Positions 17,561 through 26,331 are shown, numbered from the stretch's first letter. The stretch: 41,005 bases of DNA from Oceanibium sediminis (GCF_003265325.1 NZ_QGNX01000011.1:1-41005); one strand, 5' to 3'. The notes: generated by a model from the letters alone, not told the origin. A program made the numbers and translations.

Positions 17561-18276
17561 CCGGACCAGCCTCCGTCGATCACGCAGGCCTGCCCCGTCG
17601 TGAAGCCGCTTTCATCCGAGCCGAGGTAGACGGCCAGCGCCGCGATTTCCTCGGGCGCCGCGATCCGGCCCATGGGCTGGCGCGCCACGAAGGCTTTCAT
17701 CGCCGCCTCGTAGTCGCCGGTGGCGCGCAGGCGTTCGTGCAGCGAGGGGCTGTCGACGGTCCCCGGGCAGATCGCGTTCACGCGGATGCCCTTGTCGATG
17801 TACTCGCGCGCGACCGATTTGGTCATCCCGATCACGGCCGCCTTGCTGGTGCCGTAGATGAAGCGGTTCGGCGCGCCGATGATCGAGGAACAGGCACTGG
17901 ACATGTTGATGATCGAGCCCTTGCCGCGCTCCAGCATGCCGGGCAGGGCGGCCTGCATCGTGTGGAACATCGACCGGCAGTTCAGCGCGAAGGCGAAGTC
18001 CCACTCCTCGTCGCTCGCCTCGAGGATGGTGCCGCTGTGCACGAAGCCCGCGCAGTTGAACAGGATGTCCGGCGCGGCCTCGGCGATCATGGCCTGCGCC
18101 GCGGCCTTGTCGGTGACGTCCAGGGCGTGCGTCTCGCAGTCGAGGCCGATCAGAAGATCGGCGTTCAGGTCCGTGGCCAGCACCGTCGCGCCTTCGGCGA
18201 TGAACGCCTCCGCGCTGGCCCGTCCTATGCCCTGGCCCGCCGCGGTAATGACGGCCTTCTTGCCTTTCAGTCTCAT
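17557..18276 (-). CDS. SDR dehydrogenase, BDH2/ketodeoxyfuconate-dehydrogenase-like
   Basis: This 239-residue SDR has TAAGQGIG at residues 11-18, Asp36 after the second strand (NAD preference), catalytic Tyr141/Lys145 in YGTSK and the C-terminal GQACVIDGGWSG. The short loops and GKKAVITAAGQGIG start resemble the group containing BDH2 (3-hydroxybutyrate dehydrogenase type 2) and 2-keto-3-deoxy-L-fuconate dehydrogenase. With a UxaA-type dehydratase in the same cluster, a sugar-acid intermediate is plausible (inference). It starts 31 bases after the YihU-like gene and overlaps the DUF4153 gene by ATGA. Confidence 0.86.
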   Translation of the reverse strand: MRLKGKKAVITAAGQGIGRASAEAFIAEGATVLATDLNADLLIGLDCETHALDVTDKAAAQAMIAEAAPDILFNCAGFVHSGTILEASDEEWDFAFALNCRSMFHTMQAALPGMLERGKGSIINMSSACSSIIGAPNRFIYGTSKAAVIGMTKSVAREYIDKGIRVNAICPGTVDSPSLHERLRATGDYEAAMKAFVARQPMGRIAAPEEIAALAVYLGSDESGFTTGQACVIDGGWSG

Positions 18277-18307
18277 GATCTTGTTCCCTTTGTTTCAAAT
18301 GTCTTGT

Positions 18308-19201
18308 TCAGGATCGCTTGCCGAACAATTCCGCAAACCAGTCCGTCATCTCGGGCACCATCTTGTCCCCCCAACCGTTTGCTTTCGCAAGGGCAAGGGC
18401 ATTCTTGGCCGCCCCCGACATCTGGCTCGGCACATCCAGGTCGTCGGCCATCTGCACGTAGTAGCCCACGTCCTTGCGCGCGTTCGCGACGGAAAAGGCA
18501 AGCTGGATATCCCCGTCCACCGCGTAGCCCTTGATGAACTCCATCATGCCCGAGCGCAGCGGCCCCGCGCCCATCACGTCGAACAGCGTCTGACGCTCGA
18601 TCCCGGCGAGGTCGGCCATGGCGAAGGCCTCGGCCATCGAACAGGCTGTGGTCATGGCAAAGAAGTTGTTGATCAGCTTCAGCGTGTGCCCCGCGCCCGA
18701 GGGGCCGACGTGAAAGACGTTCTCTCCCAGGTCGTCGAGCACCGGCTTCACGGCCACAAAGGCCGCCGCGTCGCCCGCGCCCATGATGTTCAGCAGCCCG
18801 TCCTTCGCCTGCGCCGGGGTGCGCCCCAAGGGGGCGTCGAGCAGCGCGCCGCCCGCCTCGGCCACCTTTTCCGCCAGCATCCGGGTGGAGCCGGGCAGCG
18901 AGGTGCCGAAGTCGATCACGGTCTTGCCCTCCGACAGGCCGACGATGACGCCATCCTCGCCCAGCATCCGGCTCTCGACCGAGGCTGAGGTGTCCATGCA
19001 CAGCATGACGATCCGGCTGCGTTCGGCCAGTTTTCTTGCGCTCGTCGCCTCGGTCGCGCCGCGCGCAACGGCGGCGTCGACGTTGGCCCGGCTGCGGTTG
19101 GCCAGCACCACCATCGGGTAGCCGAGGTCCTGCAACCGCCCCACCATGGCCCCGCCCATCAGGCCGAGGCCGATAAATCCGATCGTCGGTTTGTCGCTCA
19201 T
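18308..19201 (-). CDS. 3-Hydroxyisobutyrate-dehydrogenase-family reductase, YihU-like
   Basis: This 297-residue beta-hydroxyacid dehydrogenase has the N-terminal Rossmann motif GFIGLGLMG (residues 8-16) and the catalytic GHTLKLINN with Lys175 and Asn179. The substrate loop reads DAPLGRTP (122-129) instead of the family's common DAPVSGG; as I recall, YihU (sulfolactaldehyde reductase) also carries GRT here and KLINN at the active site. Arg127 may therefore bind an anionic group. Likely reaction: NAD(P)H-linked interconversion of a beta-hydroxy acid and its semialdehyde. It lies 14 bases after the DAO-type gene. Confidence 0.82.
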   Translation of the reverse strand: MSDKPTIGFIGLGLMGGAMVGRLQDLGYPMVVLANRSRANVDAAVARGATEATSARKLAERSRIVMLCMDTSASVESRMLGEDGVIVGLSEGKTVIDFGTSLPGSTRMLAEKVAEAGGALLDAPLGRTPAQAKDGLLNIMGAGDAAAFVAVKPVLDDLGENVFHVGPSGAGHTLKLINNFFAMTTACSMAEAFAMADLAGIERQTLFDVMGAGPLRSGMMEFIKGYAVDGDIQLAFSVANARKDVGYYVQMADDLDVPSQMSGAAKNALALAKANGWGDKMVPEMTDWFAELFGKRS

Positions 19202-19215
19202 CCTTTACACTCCCT

Positions 19216-20352
19216 TCATGTCCAAGTCGTCTGGTGAAGCAGCGGGTCCGCCCCGCCGCTGATCAGTGTGGCCGCCAGCCGCCCAAGCTCGTCCGAGCAT
19301 TTAGCCCCCGCGCCGTTGCCCCCCGTGGCCAGCGCGATGCGTTCGTCGGCCCAGTCGATCACCGGGCGACCCGTGGCGGTGAATGTCGTCACGCAGGCGT
19401 CCATCTTCGTGGCGCGGATCGCAAGATCCGGCATCAGCGTGCGGATCTGCGCCTCCAGGTGGTCGCGCACATCGCCGTTTCCGCTTGAGCGGAACCAGTC
19501 GCCGATCTCCTCAGGGGTGTGGAGTTGCACGTCCACCGGGTCGCCCCCCAGCTTGAGATAGAGCTTGCCGTCGGGATAGCGGATGGGCGGCAGAAGATAG
19601 GGCTCCGCCGCGCCCTCGCCGCGAAACACGAGCGAGGGCATCCCCGCCAGCCGCGCCGCTTCGGGTTCATCGACCTCGAACAGGGCGACGGTGCGCGCAT
19701 AGACCCGCTGCCCCGGCGGGCGCGGGGCGATATGGTCTGTCATGGCGCCCGTTGCGATCAGGACACGGTCGGCGGTGTGGCTGGCGCTGGGCGTCGTAAT
19801 CGTCACCTGCGCCGCAGCGGGGGTCACGCTGCTCACCACCTCGCGGATCCGCACCGCCCCGGCCCGCGTGGCGGCGGCGATCTGCGCGGCCACAAGGCGG
19901 CGGGGGCTGATGTGCCCGCCCGTCGTTTCGTGAAAGGCCCGTGTCCCGCCGGGGAAGGCGAAACAGGGAAAGCGCGCTGCCAGCAACGCGCCTTCCAGTT
20001 CCTCGCTCGGCACGGCGCGCTGCTGGCGCACCCGCGCCGCGCCCTCGGTGAAGGGGTGCCCGGCGGGCCCCGCCATCATTGCCCCGCAATTGGTGTAAAA
20101 CCCGATGCCCCCGGCGGACGCGATTGCCCCGTAGCGGGCGATCGAGGCGCGGCTCACATCGCTCCAGAATGCATCGGTCGCAAGGATCCGGGTGATACGC
20201 CCCTCGTCGTAATGACTGGCGAAAACCCCGGCATGTGTGCGCTTCTTGGCCGGTTCGTCGGGCCCGATCAGCGCCACCTCGTGCCCCATGCCTGTCAGGT
20301 GGCGCGCGGCACCTGCACCGATCAGGCCCGCGCCGATGACCGCTATCTTCAT
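19216..20352 (-). CDS. DAO-family FAD-dependent oxidoreductase
   Basis: This 378-residue flavoprotein of the D-amino-acid oxidase/sarcosine oxidase fold has an N-terminal dinucleotide motif GAGLIGAGAA (residues 7-16) and the C-terminal FAD contact ALATGGNGAGAKCSDELG. Family members oxidise amines or amino acids (sarcosine, glycine, D-amino acids). The substrate is unknown. The start overlaps the phytanoyl-CoA dioxygenase-like gene stop as ATGA, so the two are translationally coupled, which suggests consecutive steps such as hydroxylation followed by C-N oxidation (inference). Confidence 0.83.
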   Translation of the reverse strand: MKIAVIGAGLIGAGAARHLTGMGHEVALIGPDEPAKKRTHAGVFASHYDEGRITRILATDAFWSDVSRASIARYGAIASAGGIGFYTNCGAMMAGPAGHPFTEGAARVRQQRAVPSEELEGALLAARFPCFAFPGGTRAFHETTGGHISPRRLVAAQIAAATRAGAVRIREVVSSVTPAAAQVTITTPSASHTADRVLIATGAMTDHIAPRPPGQRVYARTVALFEVDEPEAARLAGMPSLVFRGEGAAEPYLLPPIRYPDGKLYLKLGGDPVDVQLHTPEEIGDWFRSSGNGDVRDHLEAQIRTLMPDLAIRATKMDACVTTFTATGRPVIDWADERIALATGGNGAGAKCSDELGRLAATLISGGADPLLHQTTWT

Positions 20353-21233
20353 GACGGCGTCTCGGAACCGCGCCCCGCCGCGTGCGACTGGATCTCGTAG
20401 ATCGAGCCGGCCTGTGCGGGCTGGGGCTGGGGGATGCGCACCGGCACCTCCGCCAGGCGCGGGGTCAGGGTGGGCCGCCCGCAGAGCATCCGTTCGTTGT
20501 AGGACTCGATCCCGTCGAAAGGCGTCATGGAGCCCATGATCGGGAAGGCGTCCGCCGCCATCATTTCCAGGAACAGCAGCCTGCGGTCCCGGTCAGAGCG
20601 GTTCAGCGCCGAGCCGTGCACGATGCGGGCATGGTGAATGGTCAGCGACCCGGCGGGCCCTGTCAGCATCGCGGCGTCCTTTGGATCAAGCCCGGCGGCA
20701 CCAAGGTCCATCGCGCCCGCGAATACCCCGTCCACGTGGTGATCGTGAACAGGCCCGCGATGCGAGCCGGGAAACACCATCAGCGGGCCATTGTCCGGGC
20801 CGATATCGTCGATGATCACCCCGATGGCGAGCACATCGTCATTGGTATGGGGATAAAAGGCAAAGTCCTGGTGCCATGCGATCGCCGCGCCGTAGCCCGC
20901 CTTCTTCATGTTCAGCTTGGTCGTGTGCAACCGGATATCCGCCCCGAGCAGATCCCGTGCCGGGGCCAGGATCACGTCCGAGCGCAGCAGCTCGCGCACC
21001 ACGGGCGAGATCAGGTCCGGGCGCTTGATCCGCCGCACCCGGGGCGCGTCGGGCCTGTGGCTGTCCTCAAGATCCAGCCGCGCGTTGGAGGCGGTCATGC
21101 CGCGCGCCTCCTCCTCGAAGCGGGCGATCTCGTCGCGCAGGGCCTGGATTGTGGCCTCGGGGACGCGGCCCTCCAGCACCAGGTAGCCGGTTTCGCGATA
21201 GTCCCGGACCTGGGTTTCGCTCAGGACTTCCAT
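20349..21233 (-). CDS. Phytanoyl-CoA dioxygenase-like Fe(II)/2-oxoglutarate enzyme
   Basis: This 294-residue PhyH-family dioxygenase has the iron ligands His121 and Asp123 in WHQDFAFY and His206 in IVHGSALN, with Arg218 as the probable 2-oxoglutarate contact. Such enzymes hydroxylate small acids or amines using 2-oxoglutarate and O2. The ATG at 21233 has AAGGGAGGGG upstream; the longer open frame upstream is antisense to nothing useful and overlaps the Gfo/Idh gene in another frame. It overlaps the Gfo/Idh gene by 13 bases and the DAO gene by 4. The substrate is unknown. Confidence 0.86.
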   Translation of the reverse strand: MEVLSETQVRDYRETGYLVLEGRVPEATIQALRDEIARFEEEARGMTASNARLDLEDSHRPDAPRVRRIKRPDLISPVVRELLRSDVILAPARDLLGADIRLHTTKLNMKKAGYGAAIAWHQDFAFYPHTNDDVLAIGVIIDDIGPDNGPLMVFPGSHRGPVHDHHVDGVFAGAMDLGAAGLDPKDAAMLTGPAGSLTIHHARIVHGSALNRSDRDRRLLFLEMMAADAFPIMGSMTPFDGIESYNERMLCGRPTLTPRLAEVPVRIPQPQPAQAGSIYEIQSHAAGRGSETPS

Positions 21234-22204
21234 GGCCGCCCCTCCCTTGTTTTCAGCGCCAGCGTCAATGCCGCCAGCCCGTCCGCGCCGGAACACAGCG
21301 GCGGCGCGCCATGTTCCACAACATCCGCCAGATGCGCCAGTTGCGCAACCAGCGGCGGATCGATGGCGACGCTCTCGGCATGGCGTGTCAGCGGTTCGCG
21401 CCAGTCCCGCGCGCCCTGCCACAGGCTCAGCGACGGAAAGCCGAGCGCGCCCGCCGTGCCGATGAAACGGTAGCAATCCGCGCCGCCGCCGGCGATCTCG
21501 GCATTCTCGCCCGTGGCGGCCTCGAAGCTCCAGGGGCTCGGGGCGCGGTCGCTGAACAGGAACGTGCCGAGCGCGCCACTGGCGAAGCGCAACGCGAGTG
21601 CTCCGCTGTCCTCCGCCCCGCCGCCGCATGTGTCCGCCAGCAAGGGGCAAAGCTCGGTGATCTCGCCGAGCAGGTGCCGCAACAGATCGATGTCATGGAC
21701 CAGGTTGATCAGCACCGGCGATCCCCCCGCACCGGCGCGCCAGGGCGCATCGAAATACCCCTCATGCTTGCGCACCGCCCAGATGCCGCTGACGCCCAGC
21801 ACGTCGCCGATTGCGCCGCCCGCCAGCAGATCTCGCGCCCGCGCAACCACCCGGTGCGTGCGCCGGTGGTGGCCGACGATCAGCGGCACGCCTGCGGCGC
21901 GGCACGCGTCGATCAGCGCGGCCCCGGCATCGGGGGTATGAGCGATGGGCTTCTCCACCAGGACGGCCCAGCCACGGGCCGCCGCCGCCGCGCCCAGGGC
22001 GGCGTGGCTGTCCGTGGGTGTCGCGATCACGGCGGCATCCACGGTCACGTCCACATCCTCGATCCGCGCGAAATGCGGCACGCCCGCCAGCCCCTCGCTG
22101 ACGAGATCCACCGTCGCGACGAGCCGTACCCGGTCATGCGCCGCGGCCGCCGCCGCATGTCGCGCCCCGATCGACCCCATGCCCACCACCAGAACCCGGA
22201 TCAC
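21221..22204 (-). CDS. Gfo/Idh/MocA-family oxidoreductase
   Basis: This 327-residue NAD(P)-dependent oxidoreductase has the Rossmann motif VGMGSIGARH (residues 7-16), the family hallmark EKPIAHT (84-90) and a catalytic His/Asp region NLVHDIDLLRHL near 165-176. Members act on sugars, inositols and their acids. A GTG start is used, preceded by AAAGGGGAC. The gene lies after the UxaA-type gene, from which it is separated by a hairpin and a repeat, and overlaps the PhyH gene by 13 bases. Confidence 0.86.
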   Translation of the reverse strand: MIRVLVVGMGSIGARHAAAAAAHDRVRLVATVDLVSEGLAGVPHFARIEDVDVTVDAAVIATPTDSHAALGAAAAARGWAVLVEKPIAHTPDAGAALIDACRAAGVPLIVGHHRRTHRVVARARDLLAGGAIGDVLGVSGIWAVRKHEGYFDAPWRAGAGGSPVLINLVHDIDLLRHLLGEITELCPLLADTCGGGAEDSGALALRFASGALGTFLFSDRAPSPWSFEAATGENAEIAGGGADCYRFIGTAGALGFPSLSLWQGARDWREPLTRHAESVAIDPPLVAQLAHLADVVEHGAPPLCSGADGLAALTLALKTREGRPWKS

Positions 22205-22215
22205 GGCGCCGTCCC

Positions 22216-22271
22216 CTTTCCAAAGTCTTCAAATATCCCCCGCGCGGCGCGCACGGGGCCCGCGGCCCCGT
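22216..22271 (-). repeat. Hairpin plus GGGGGATATTTGAAGA element after the UxaA-type gene
   Basis: Immediately downstream of the dehydratase stop, ACGGGGCC/GGCCCCGT (22253-22271) forms an 8-base stem with a 3-base loop. It is followed on the minus strand by GCGGGGGATATTTGAAGAC. A related sequence in the opposite orientation lies upstream of the dehydratase gene at about 23785-23823. I recall such GGCGGGGATATTT strings as frequent intergenic repeats in Rhodobacterales. It may act as an attenuator or mRNA end. Confidence 0.6.
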
Positions 22272-23759
22272 TCACATCACGGCGCCGATCTGCCATGGAA
22301 CGAACTCGTAATCGCCCAGCCCCTGGGCTTCGGACTTCGTCTGCTCGCCGCTGGCGACGCGCAGCAGCGTTTCATAGATCTCACGCCCTTTTTGCTCCAC
22401 CGAAGTTCCCGACAGGATCTCGCCCGCGTCGATGTCCATGTCTTCGGTCATCCGCGCGAACATTTCCGAGTTGGTCGCGATCTTCAGGCTTGGCACAGGT
22501 TTCGCCCCGAAGGCCGAGCCGCGCCCGGTGGTGAAGGCGACCAGGTTGCACCCCGAGGCGATCTGCCCCGTGACGCTGGCCGGATCGTAGCCGGGGCTGT
22601 CCATGAAGGTGAAGCCGCGCGCACGCACCGGCTCGGCATATTTGTAGACCCCGGTCAGCGCCGTGGTGCCCCCCTTGGCCGCCGCGCCCAGCGACTTTTC
22701 CAGGATCGTCGTCAGCCCGCCCTTCTTGTTCCCGGGGCTCGGGTTGTTGTCCATGCTGCCGAGGTTGCGCGCGGTGTAATCCTCCCACCATTTGATCCGC
22801 TCGAGCAGCCGCTCGCCCACGGCGCGATCGACAGCGCGGGCGGTCAGCAGATGCTCCGCGCCGTAGATCTCGGGGGTTTCCGCCAGAACTCCGGTGCCGC
22901 CCTGGGCGACCAGCAGGTCGCAGGCGTAGCCGAGGGCGGGGTTCGCGGTGATGCCGGACCAGGCGTCCGAGCCGCCGCATTGCAGCGCGAGCATCAGCTC
23001 GGACGCGGGACAGGGCTCGCGGCGCGCGTCGTTGACGAGTGGCAGCATCGCGGCGACCTTTTCGATCCCCGCCTCGACCGTGCGGCGCAAGCCGGCGACA
23101 TCCTGGATGTTCATCGCCTGGAACCGCGGCCCCGGCGTCAGCCCGTAGGCTTCCATCAGCCAGTCGATCTGGTTCATCTCGCACCCCAGGCCCACCAGCA
23201 GCGCGCCGCCCACGTTCGGATGGCGCGCGTAGCCCCAGGTGACGCGCTGGAGCGCCTCGAAACCGTCGCCATCGCCAGCCATGCCACAGCCGGTGCCGTG
23301 CACGAAGGCGGCGACGCCGTCGATGTTGGGGTAGGGGGCCAGCACCTCGTCCGTGAAATGCGCGGCGATCCTGTGCGCCGCCGTGGCCGAGCAGTTCACC
23401 GAGGTGAGCACTGCGATGTAGTTCCGTGTGCCGACGCGGCCGCTGTCGCGCCGGTAGCCCAGGAAGCTGTCGCCCGTCGCCGGTTCCACGGGGCGCAGGT
23501 TGGTCGCGAAGCTGTAGTCGTGCTCGACGCTTCTGAAGTCGAGGTTGTGGGTATGCACATGCGCACCGGCGGCGATATCCTCGCCCGCGAAGCCGATGAT
23601 CTGCGCGTATTTGAGCACCGGCGCGCCCTTCGGAATCCGCGTCAGCGCGATCTTGTGCCCGCGGGGGATGCGCTCGATCGCGCCGTCCTGTCCTGGGGCC
23701 AGCGCCTGGCGCGCGGTGGCGACGTTGTCTGCGGTGTCGAGGCGGATGGTATCGCTCAC
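22272..23759 (-). CDS. UxaA-family (altronate/galactarate-type) dehydratase
   Basis: This 495-residue protein joins an N-terminal SAF domain (about residues 10-90) with the UxaA catalytic domain, the architecture of altronate and galactarate dehydratases (UxaA, GarD). Motifs include RVGTRNYIAVLTSVNCSATA, HGTGCGM, the Cys-containing LALQCGGSDAWSGITANPA and DNNPSPGNKKGGLTTI. Known family reaction: iron-dependent dehydration of a hexonate or related sugar acid to a 2-keto-3-deoxy acid. The GTG at 23759 is chosen because AAAAGGA lies upstream; a GTG at 23777 has no ribosome site. It follows the TRAP genes and probably handles the imported substrate. Confidence 0.86.
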   Translation of the reverse strand: MSDTIRLDTADNVATARQALAPGQDGAIERIPRGHKIALTRIPKGAPVLKYAQIIGFAGEDIAAGAHVHTHNLDFRSVEHDYSFATNLRPVEPATGDSFLGYRRDSGRVGTRNYIAVLTSVNCSATAAHRIAAHFTDEVLAPYPNIDGVAAFVHGTGCGMAGDGDGFEALQRVTWGYARHPNVGGALLVGLGCEMNQIDWLMEAYGLTPGPRFQAMNIQDVAGLRRTVEAGIEKVAAMLPLVNDARREPCPASELMLALQCGGSDAWSGITANPALGYACDLLVAQGGTGVLAETPEIYGAEHLLTARAVDRAVGERLLERIKWWEDYTARNLGSMDNNPSPGNKKGGLTTILEKSLGAAAKGGTTALTGVYKYAEPVRARGFTFMDSPGYDPASVTGQIASGCNLVAFTTGRGSAFGAKPVPSLKIATNSEMFARMTEDMDIDAGEILSGTSVEQKGREIYETLLRVASGEQTKSEAQGLGDYEFVPWQIGAVM

Positions 23760-23784
23760 GGGGTCTGTCCTTTTCACAATTCAG

Positions 23785-23823
23785 CCGCCGGAGCCTCCGG
23801 CGGGAGTATTTTAAGAGTAAAGT
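23785..23823 (+). repeat. GC hairpin plus GGCGGGAGTATTTT element
   Basis: CCGCCGGA/TCCGGCGG (23785-23803) forms an 8-base stem with a 3-base loop and is followed on the top strand by GAGTATTTTAAGAGTAAAG. It resembles the element at 22216-22246 in inverted orientation. The two copies bracket the UxaA-type gene. It lies in the 153-base gap between dctM and that gene. Confidence 0.55.
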
Positions 23824-23853
23824 GGGCCGCGCGCCGCCGAGTCAGGCGCCCCG

Positions 23854-23880
23854 CTTGCCCCGCGCGGGGCGGGGGGCAAG
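23854..23880 (-). terminator. Terminator-like hairpin after dctM
   Basis: CTTGCCCC and GGGGCAAG form an 8-base stem around a GC-rich loop 33 bases downstream of the dctM stop. There is no T-run, so it may attenuate transcription or protect the TRAP mRNA 3' end rather than fully terminate. Confidence 0.45.
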
Positions 23881-23912
23881 ATGGCGGACCATGGCTGTTC
23901 CGGCGCGCGCCC

Positions 23913-25508
23913 TCACAACAGCACCGTGACGATGCCCGGCCAGATCAGCAGTACCGAGAGGGCGAGCAACTGGATCACGATGAAGGGCAGGAAGCCGCGG
24001 AAGATGTCGGTCAGCGAGATATGGGCCGGCGCCACGGATTTCAGGTAGAAGGCCGCGGGCCCGAAGGGGGGCGACAGGAAGCTGACCTGCATGTTCATAC
24101 AGAACACCACCCCGAACCAGACCGCCACGTAGCGCGCGTCGATCTGTCCGAGGAAGCCGATCTCCTCCGCCGGGAGGCGCAGCACGATGGGCAGGAACAC
24201 CGGGATGATCAGCAGCACGATGCCGACCCAGTCCATGAAGGCGCCCATGAAGAGGAAGATCAGCATCATGATCAGGATCACGCCCATGGTAGGCAGCTCG
24301 GATCCGATGATCATGTTGGCCACGTAGGTCGGCCCGCCCGCGATCGTGTAGGCCCCCGCCAGCGCGGTGGCGCCGATGGTGACCCAGATGATCGTGCCGG
24401 TGGATTTCAGCGTGCGCATCAGGCTGTCCCAGACCAGTTCCAGGTTGGCCTCGCCCCGGAAGACCGAGATCAGGAAGACCGCGACGACGCCCATGCCCGC
24501 CGCTTCGGTGATGCCGGTGATGCCGCCGTAGATGGAGCCGAGCACGACGCCGATGACCACGATGGGCGCGACCAGCCCCTTGCCCATGTCCCAGGCGCGG
24601 GCCGTCATCTCGCGCCCGAAGACGAGGAAGATCAGCGCCAGCGCGCCCAGCACGTAGCCCCCGAACCACGGCAGGTATTCCGGGGTGCCGTAGGTGATCG
24701 GATCCACGCCTTCGATCACGGCGTTCTGCCCCGTCACGGTGAAGAAGAGCGCGCGCAGGAACAGCGCGGTGGAGAACCCCGCGACGAGGATCGACAGGAA
24801 GGCGATGAAGTAGCCGAGTTTCTCCCGCCCCTCTGGCTCGCCCTCCACCGGTTCGGGCAGGGGGGCCTGGTCCGGGTCCAGCTGGGTGCGGATCACGATA
24901 TAGGCGATGATGAAGCTGGCCAGCATGAAGCCCGGCAGGAAGGACGCGGTGAACAGCGCCTTGATCGAGGTTTCGGTGACCAGCCCGTAGATGATCAGCA
25001 CGATCGACGGCGGGATCATCGTGCCAAGGCTGCCCGAGCAGCAGATCGTGCCGATGGCGAGGTTCTGGTTGTAGCCGAGGCGCAGCATCTGGGGCAGGGC
25101 GATCAGGCCCAGAAGCACGACCTCTCCGCCGATGATGCCCGACATCGCCGCCATGACCACCGCCATCAGCGAGGTGACGATGGCGATCCCCCCGCGCGTG
25201 CGCGAGAGCCAGAAGTTGAGCGAGGAGTACATGTCCTTGGCGATCCCCGAGCGTTCGAGCAGCGCCGCCATGAATATGAATAGTGGTATCGATATCAGCA
25301 CGTAGCCTGTCAGCAACCCGTAGATACGCTGGGCGAGAATGTTCATTGGCCCGGTGCCGAATTCGCGGAACAGGATTTCGGGCGGGAAGCGCATCACCAT
25401 GACGGCGACGGCGAGGATCGCCGAGGCGAAGCCCAGCGGCATGCCGATGGCCAGCAGGAACAGAAGGCCCAGGAGCAGCAGAAGCGAGATTGTGCCAATA
25501 TCAAACAT
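23913..25508 (-). CDS. dctM: TRAP transporter large permease (DctM)
   Basis: This 531-residue inner-membrane protein with about twelve or more hydrophobic segments is the large subunit of a TRAP transporter. It drives Na+-coupled uptake of an organic acid delivered by DctP. Typical sequences are GMPLGFASAILA near the start and GTICCSGSLGTMIPPSI at about residue 150. It is roughly 100 residues longer than the usual 425-residue DctM because of a central insertion (about residues 215-320) containing EPVEGEPEGREK and an extra hydrophobic segment. The ATG at 25508 overlaps the dctQ stop by 8 bases. Confidence 0.9.
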   Translation of the reverse strand: MFDIGTISLLLLLGLLFLLAIGMPLGFASAILAVAVMVMRFPPEILFREFGTGPMNILAQRIYGLLTGYVLISIPLFIFMAALLERSGIAKDMYSSLNFWLSRTRGGIAIVTSLMAVVMAAMSGIIGGEVVLLGLIALPQMLRLGYNQNLAIGTICCSGSLGTMIPPSIVLIIYGLVTETSIKALFTASFLPGFMLASFIIAYIVIRTQLDPDQAPLPEPVEGEPEGREKLGYFIAFLSILVAGFSTALFLRALFFTVTGQNAVIEGVDPITYGTPEYLPWFGGYVLGALALIFLVFGREMTARAWDMGKGLVAPIVVIGVVLGSIYGGITGITEAAGMGVVAVFLISVFRGEANLELVWDSLMRTLKSTGTIIWVTIGATALAGAYTIAGGPTYVANMIIGSELPTMGVILIMMLIFLFMGAFMDWVGIVLLIIPVFLPIVLRLPAEEIGFLGQIDARYVAVWFGVVFCMNMQVSFLSPPFGPAAFYLKSVAPAHISLTDIFRGFLPFIVIQLLALSVLLIWPGIVTVLL

Positions 25509-26313
25509 CGTCTGTGGGCCCCAGTATCTTCTTGAGTTTCTCGATCTCGTCCTGATCGATTTCATCCGCGGCGGTGTGATGCTCGGGCGCGCGGTGCCAA
25601 TCCCGGATCAGGTTCCAGACGGCCTGCACCGCCACCAGTGAGACGATCACCAGCACCATGGGTTTCAGGGTGGCCGGGATCGGCGGATCGAAGGCGGTTC
25701 CGAAGGTCTCCCAGCGCAGGAACTTGTCATGCGCCTCGCCGTAGCCGCCGTATATCAGCGCAACGGCGAAAAGGACGATCAGGGCCGCGGACAGGGTATC
25801 GCAGGATTTCTGCAACCAGCGCGGCATGAGGTCGTAGAGCAGGAAGATGCGGATATGGCTGCGCTGCTGCATGGCGTAAAGCCCGCTGAACAGGAAGATG
25901 AAGCCCGCGATCCAGAGGCTCAGCTCCGTCGCCCAGACCGTCGGCGCGACAGCCACGTAGCGCATGAAGACCTCGTAGGACATCACCGCGACGAGGACGA
26001 CCACCAGCAGCATCGTGGCGCGGCCGATGAAGACCGATACTTTGTCTAAGGCGCCGACATCGTCGTATTCCATTCCGGCGCGGCGTACGCCACGCACGCC
26101 CAGGATGAAGATGACCGGCAGCAGGGCAAGAGCCACCCAGTCGACCACCCCCGCCTCGGCGAAGCGGCGCTGCATCGAATCCGTCCCGCCACCCAGCGCC
26201 ATGATGAACCCCGGCACCCGCCAGGTCACCCAAGCCGCCGGTATCAGGAACGCCAGCGGTATGAGCCACTCGATTGCGGCGCCGTGGCTGCGCGCGGAGT
26301 CTTCCTCGGTCAT
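25501..26313 (-). CDS. dctQ: TRAP transporter small permease (DctQ)
   Basis: This 270-residue protein has about six hydrophobic segments and the DctQ core WATELSLWIAGFIFLFSGLYAMQQRSHI split around residue 150. DctQ assists the large permease in the membrane. It is longer than usual (about 170 residues), with an N-terminal pair of extra membrane helices. The ATG at 26313 follows GAAGGGGGTG. A leaky terminator lies between it and dctP. Confidence 0.88.
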   Translation of the reverse strand: MTEEDSARSHGAAIEWLIPLAFLIPAAWVTWRVPGFIMALGGGTDSMQRRFAEAGVVDWVALALLPVIFILGVRGVRRAGMEYDDVGALDKVSVFIGRATMLLVVVLVAVMSYEVFMRYVAVAPTVWATELSLWIAGFIFLFSGLYAMQQRSHIRIFLLYDLMPRWLQKSCDTLSAALIVLFAVALIYGGYGEAHDKFLRWETFGTAFDPPIPATLKPMVLVIVSLVAVQAVWNLIRDWHRAPEHHTAADEIDQDEIEKLKKILGPTDDV

Positions 26314-26331
26314 CTGCCCACCCCCTTCTGC

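Noticed and set aside
21945-25283. 1112-codon plus-strand frame spanning Gfo/Idh, UxaA and dctM
   Set aside because: Very long antisense frame caused by GC bias; it crosses three well-supported genes and has no repeat or domain structure.
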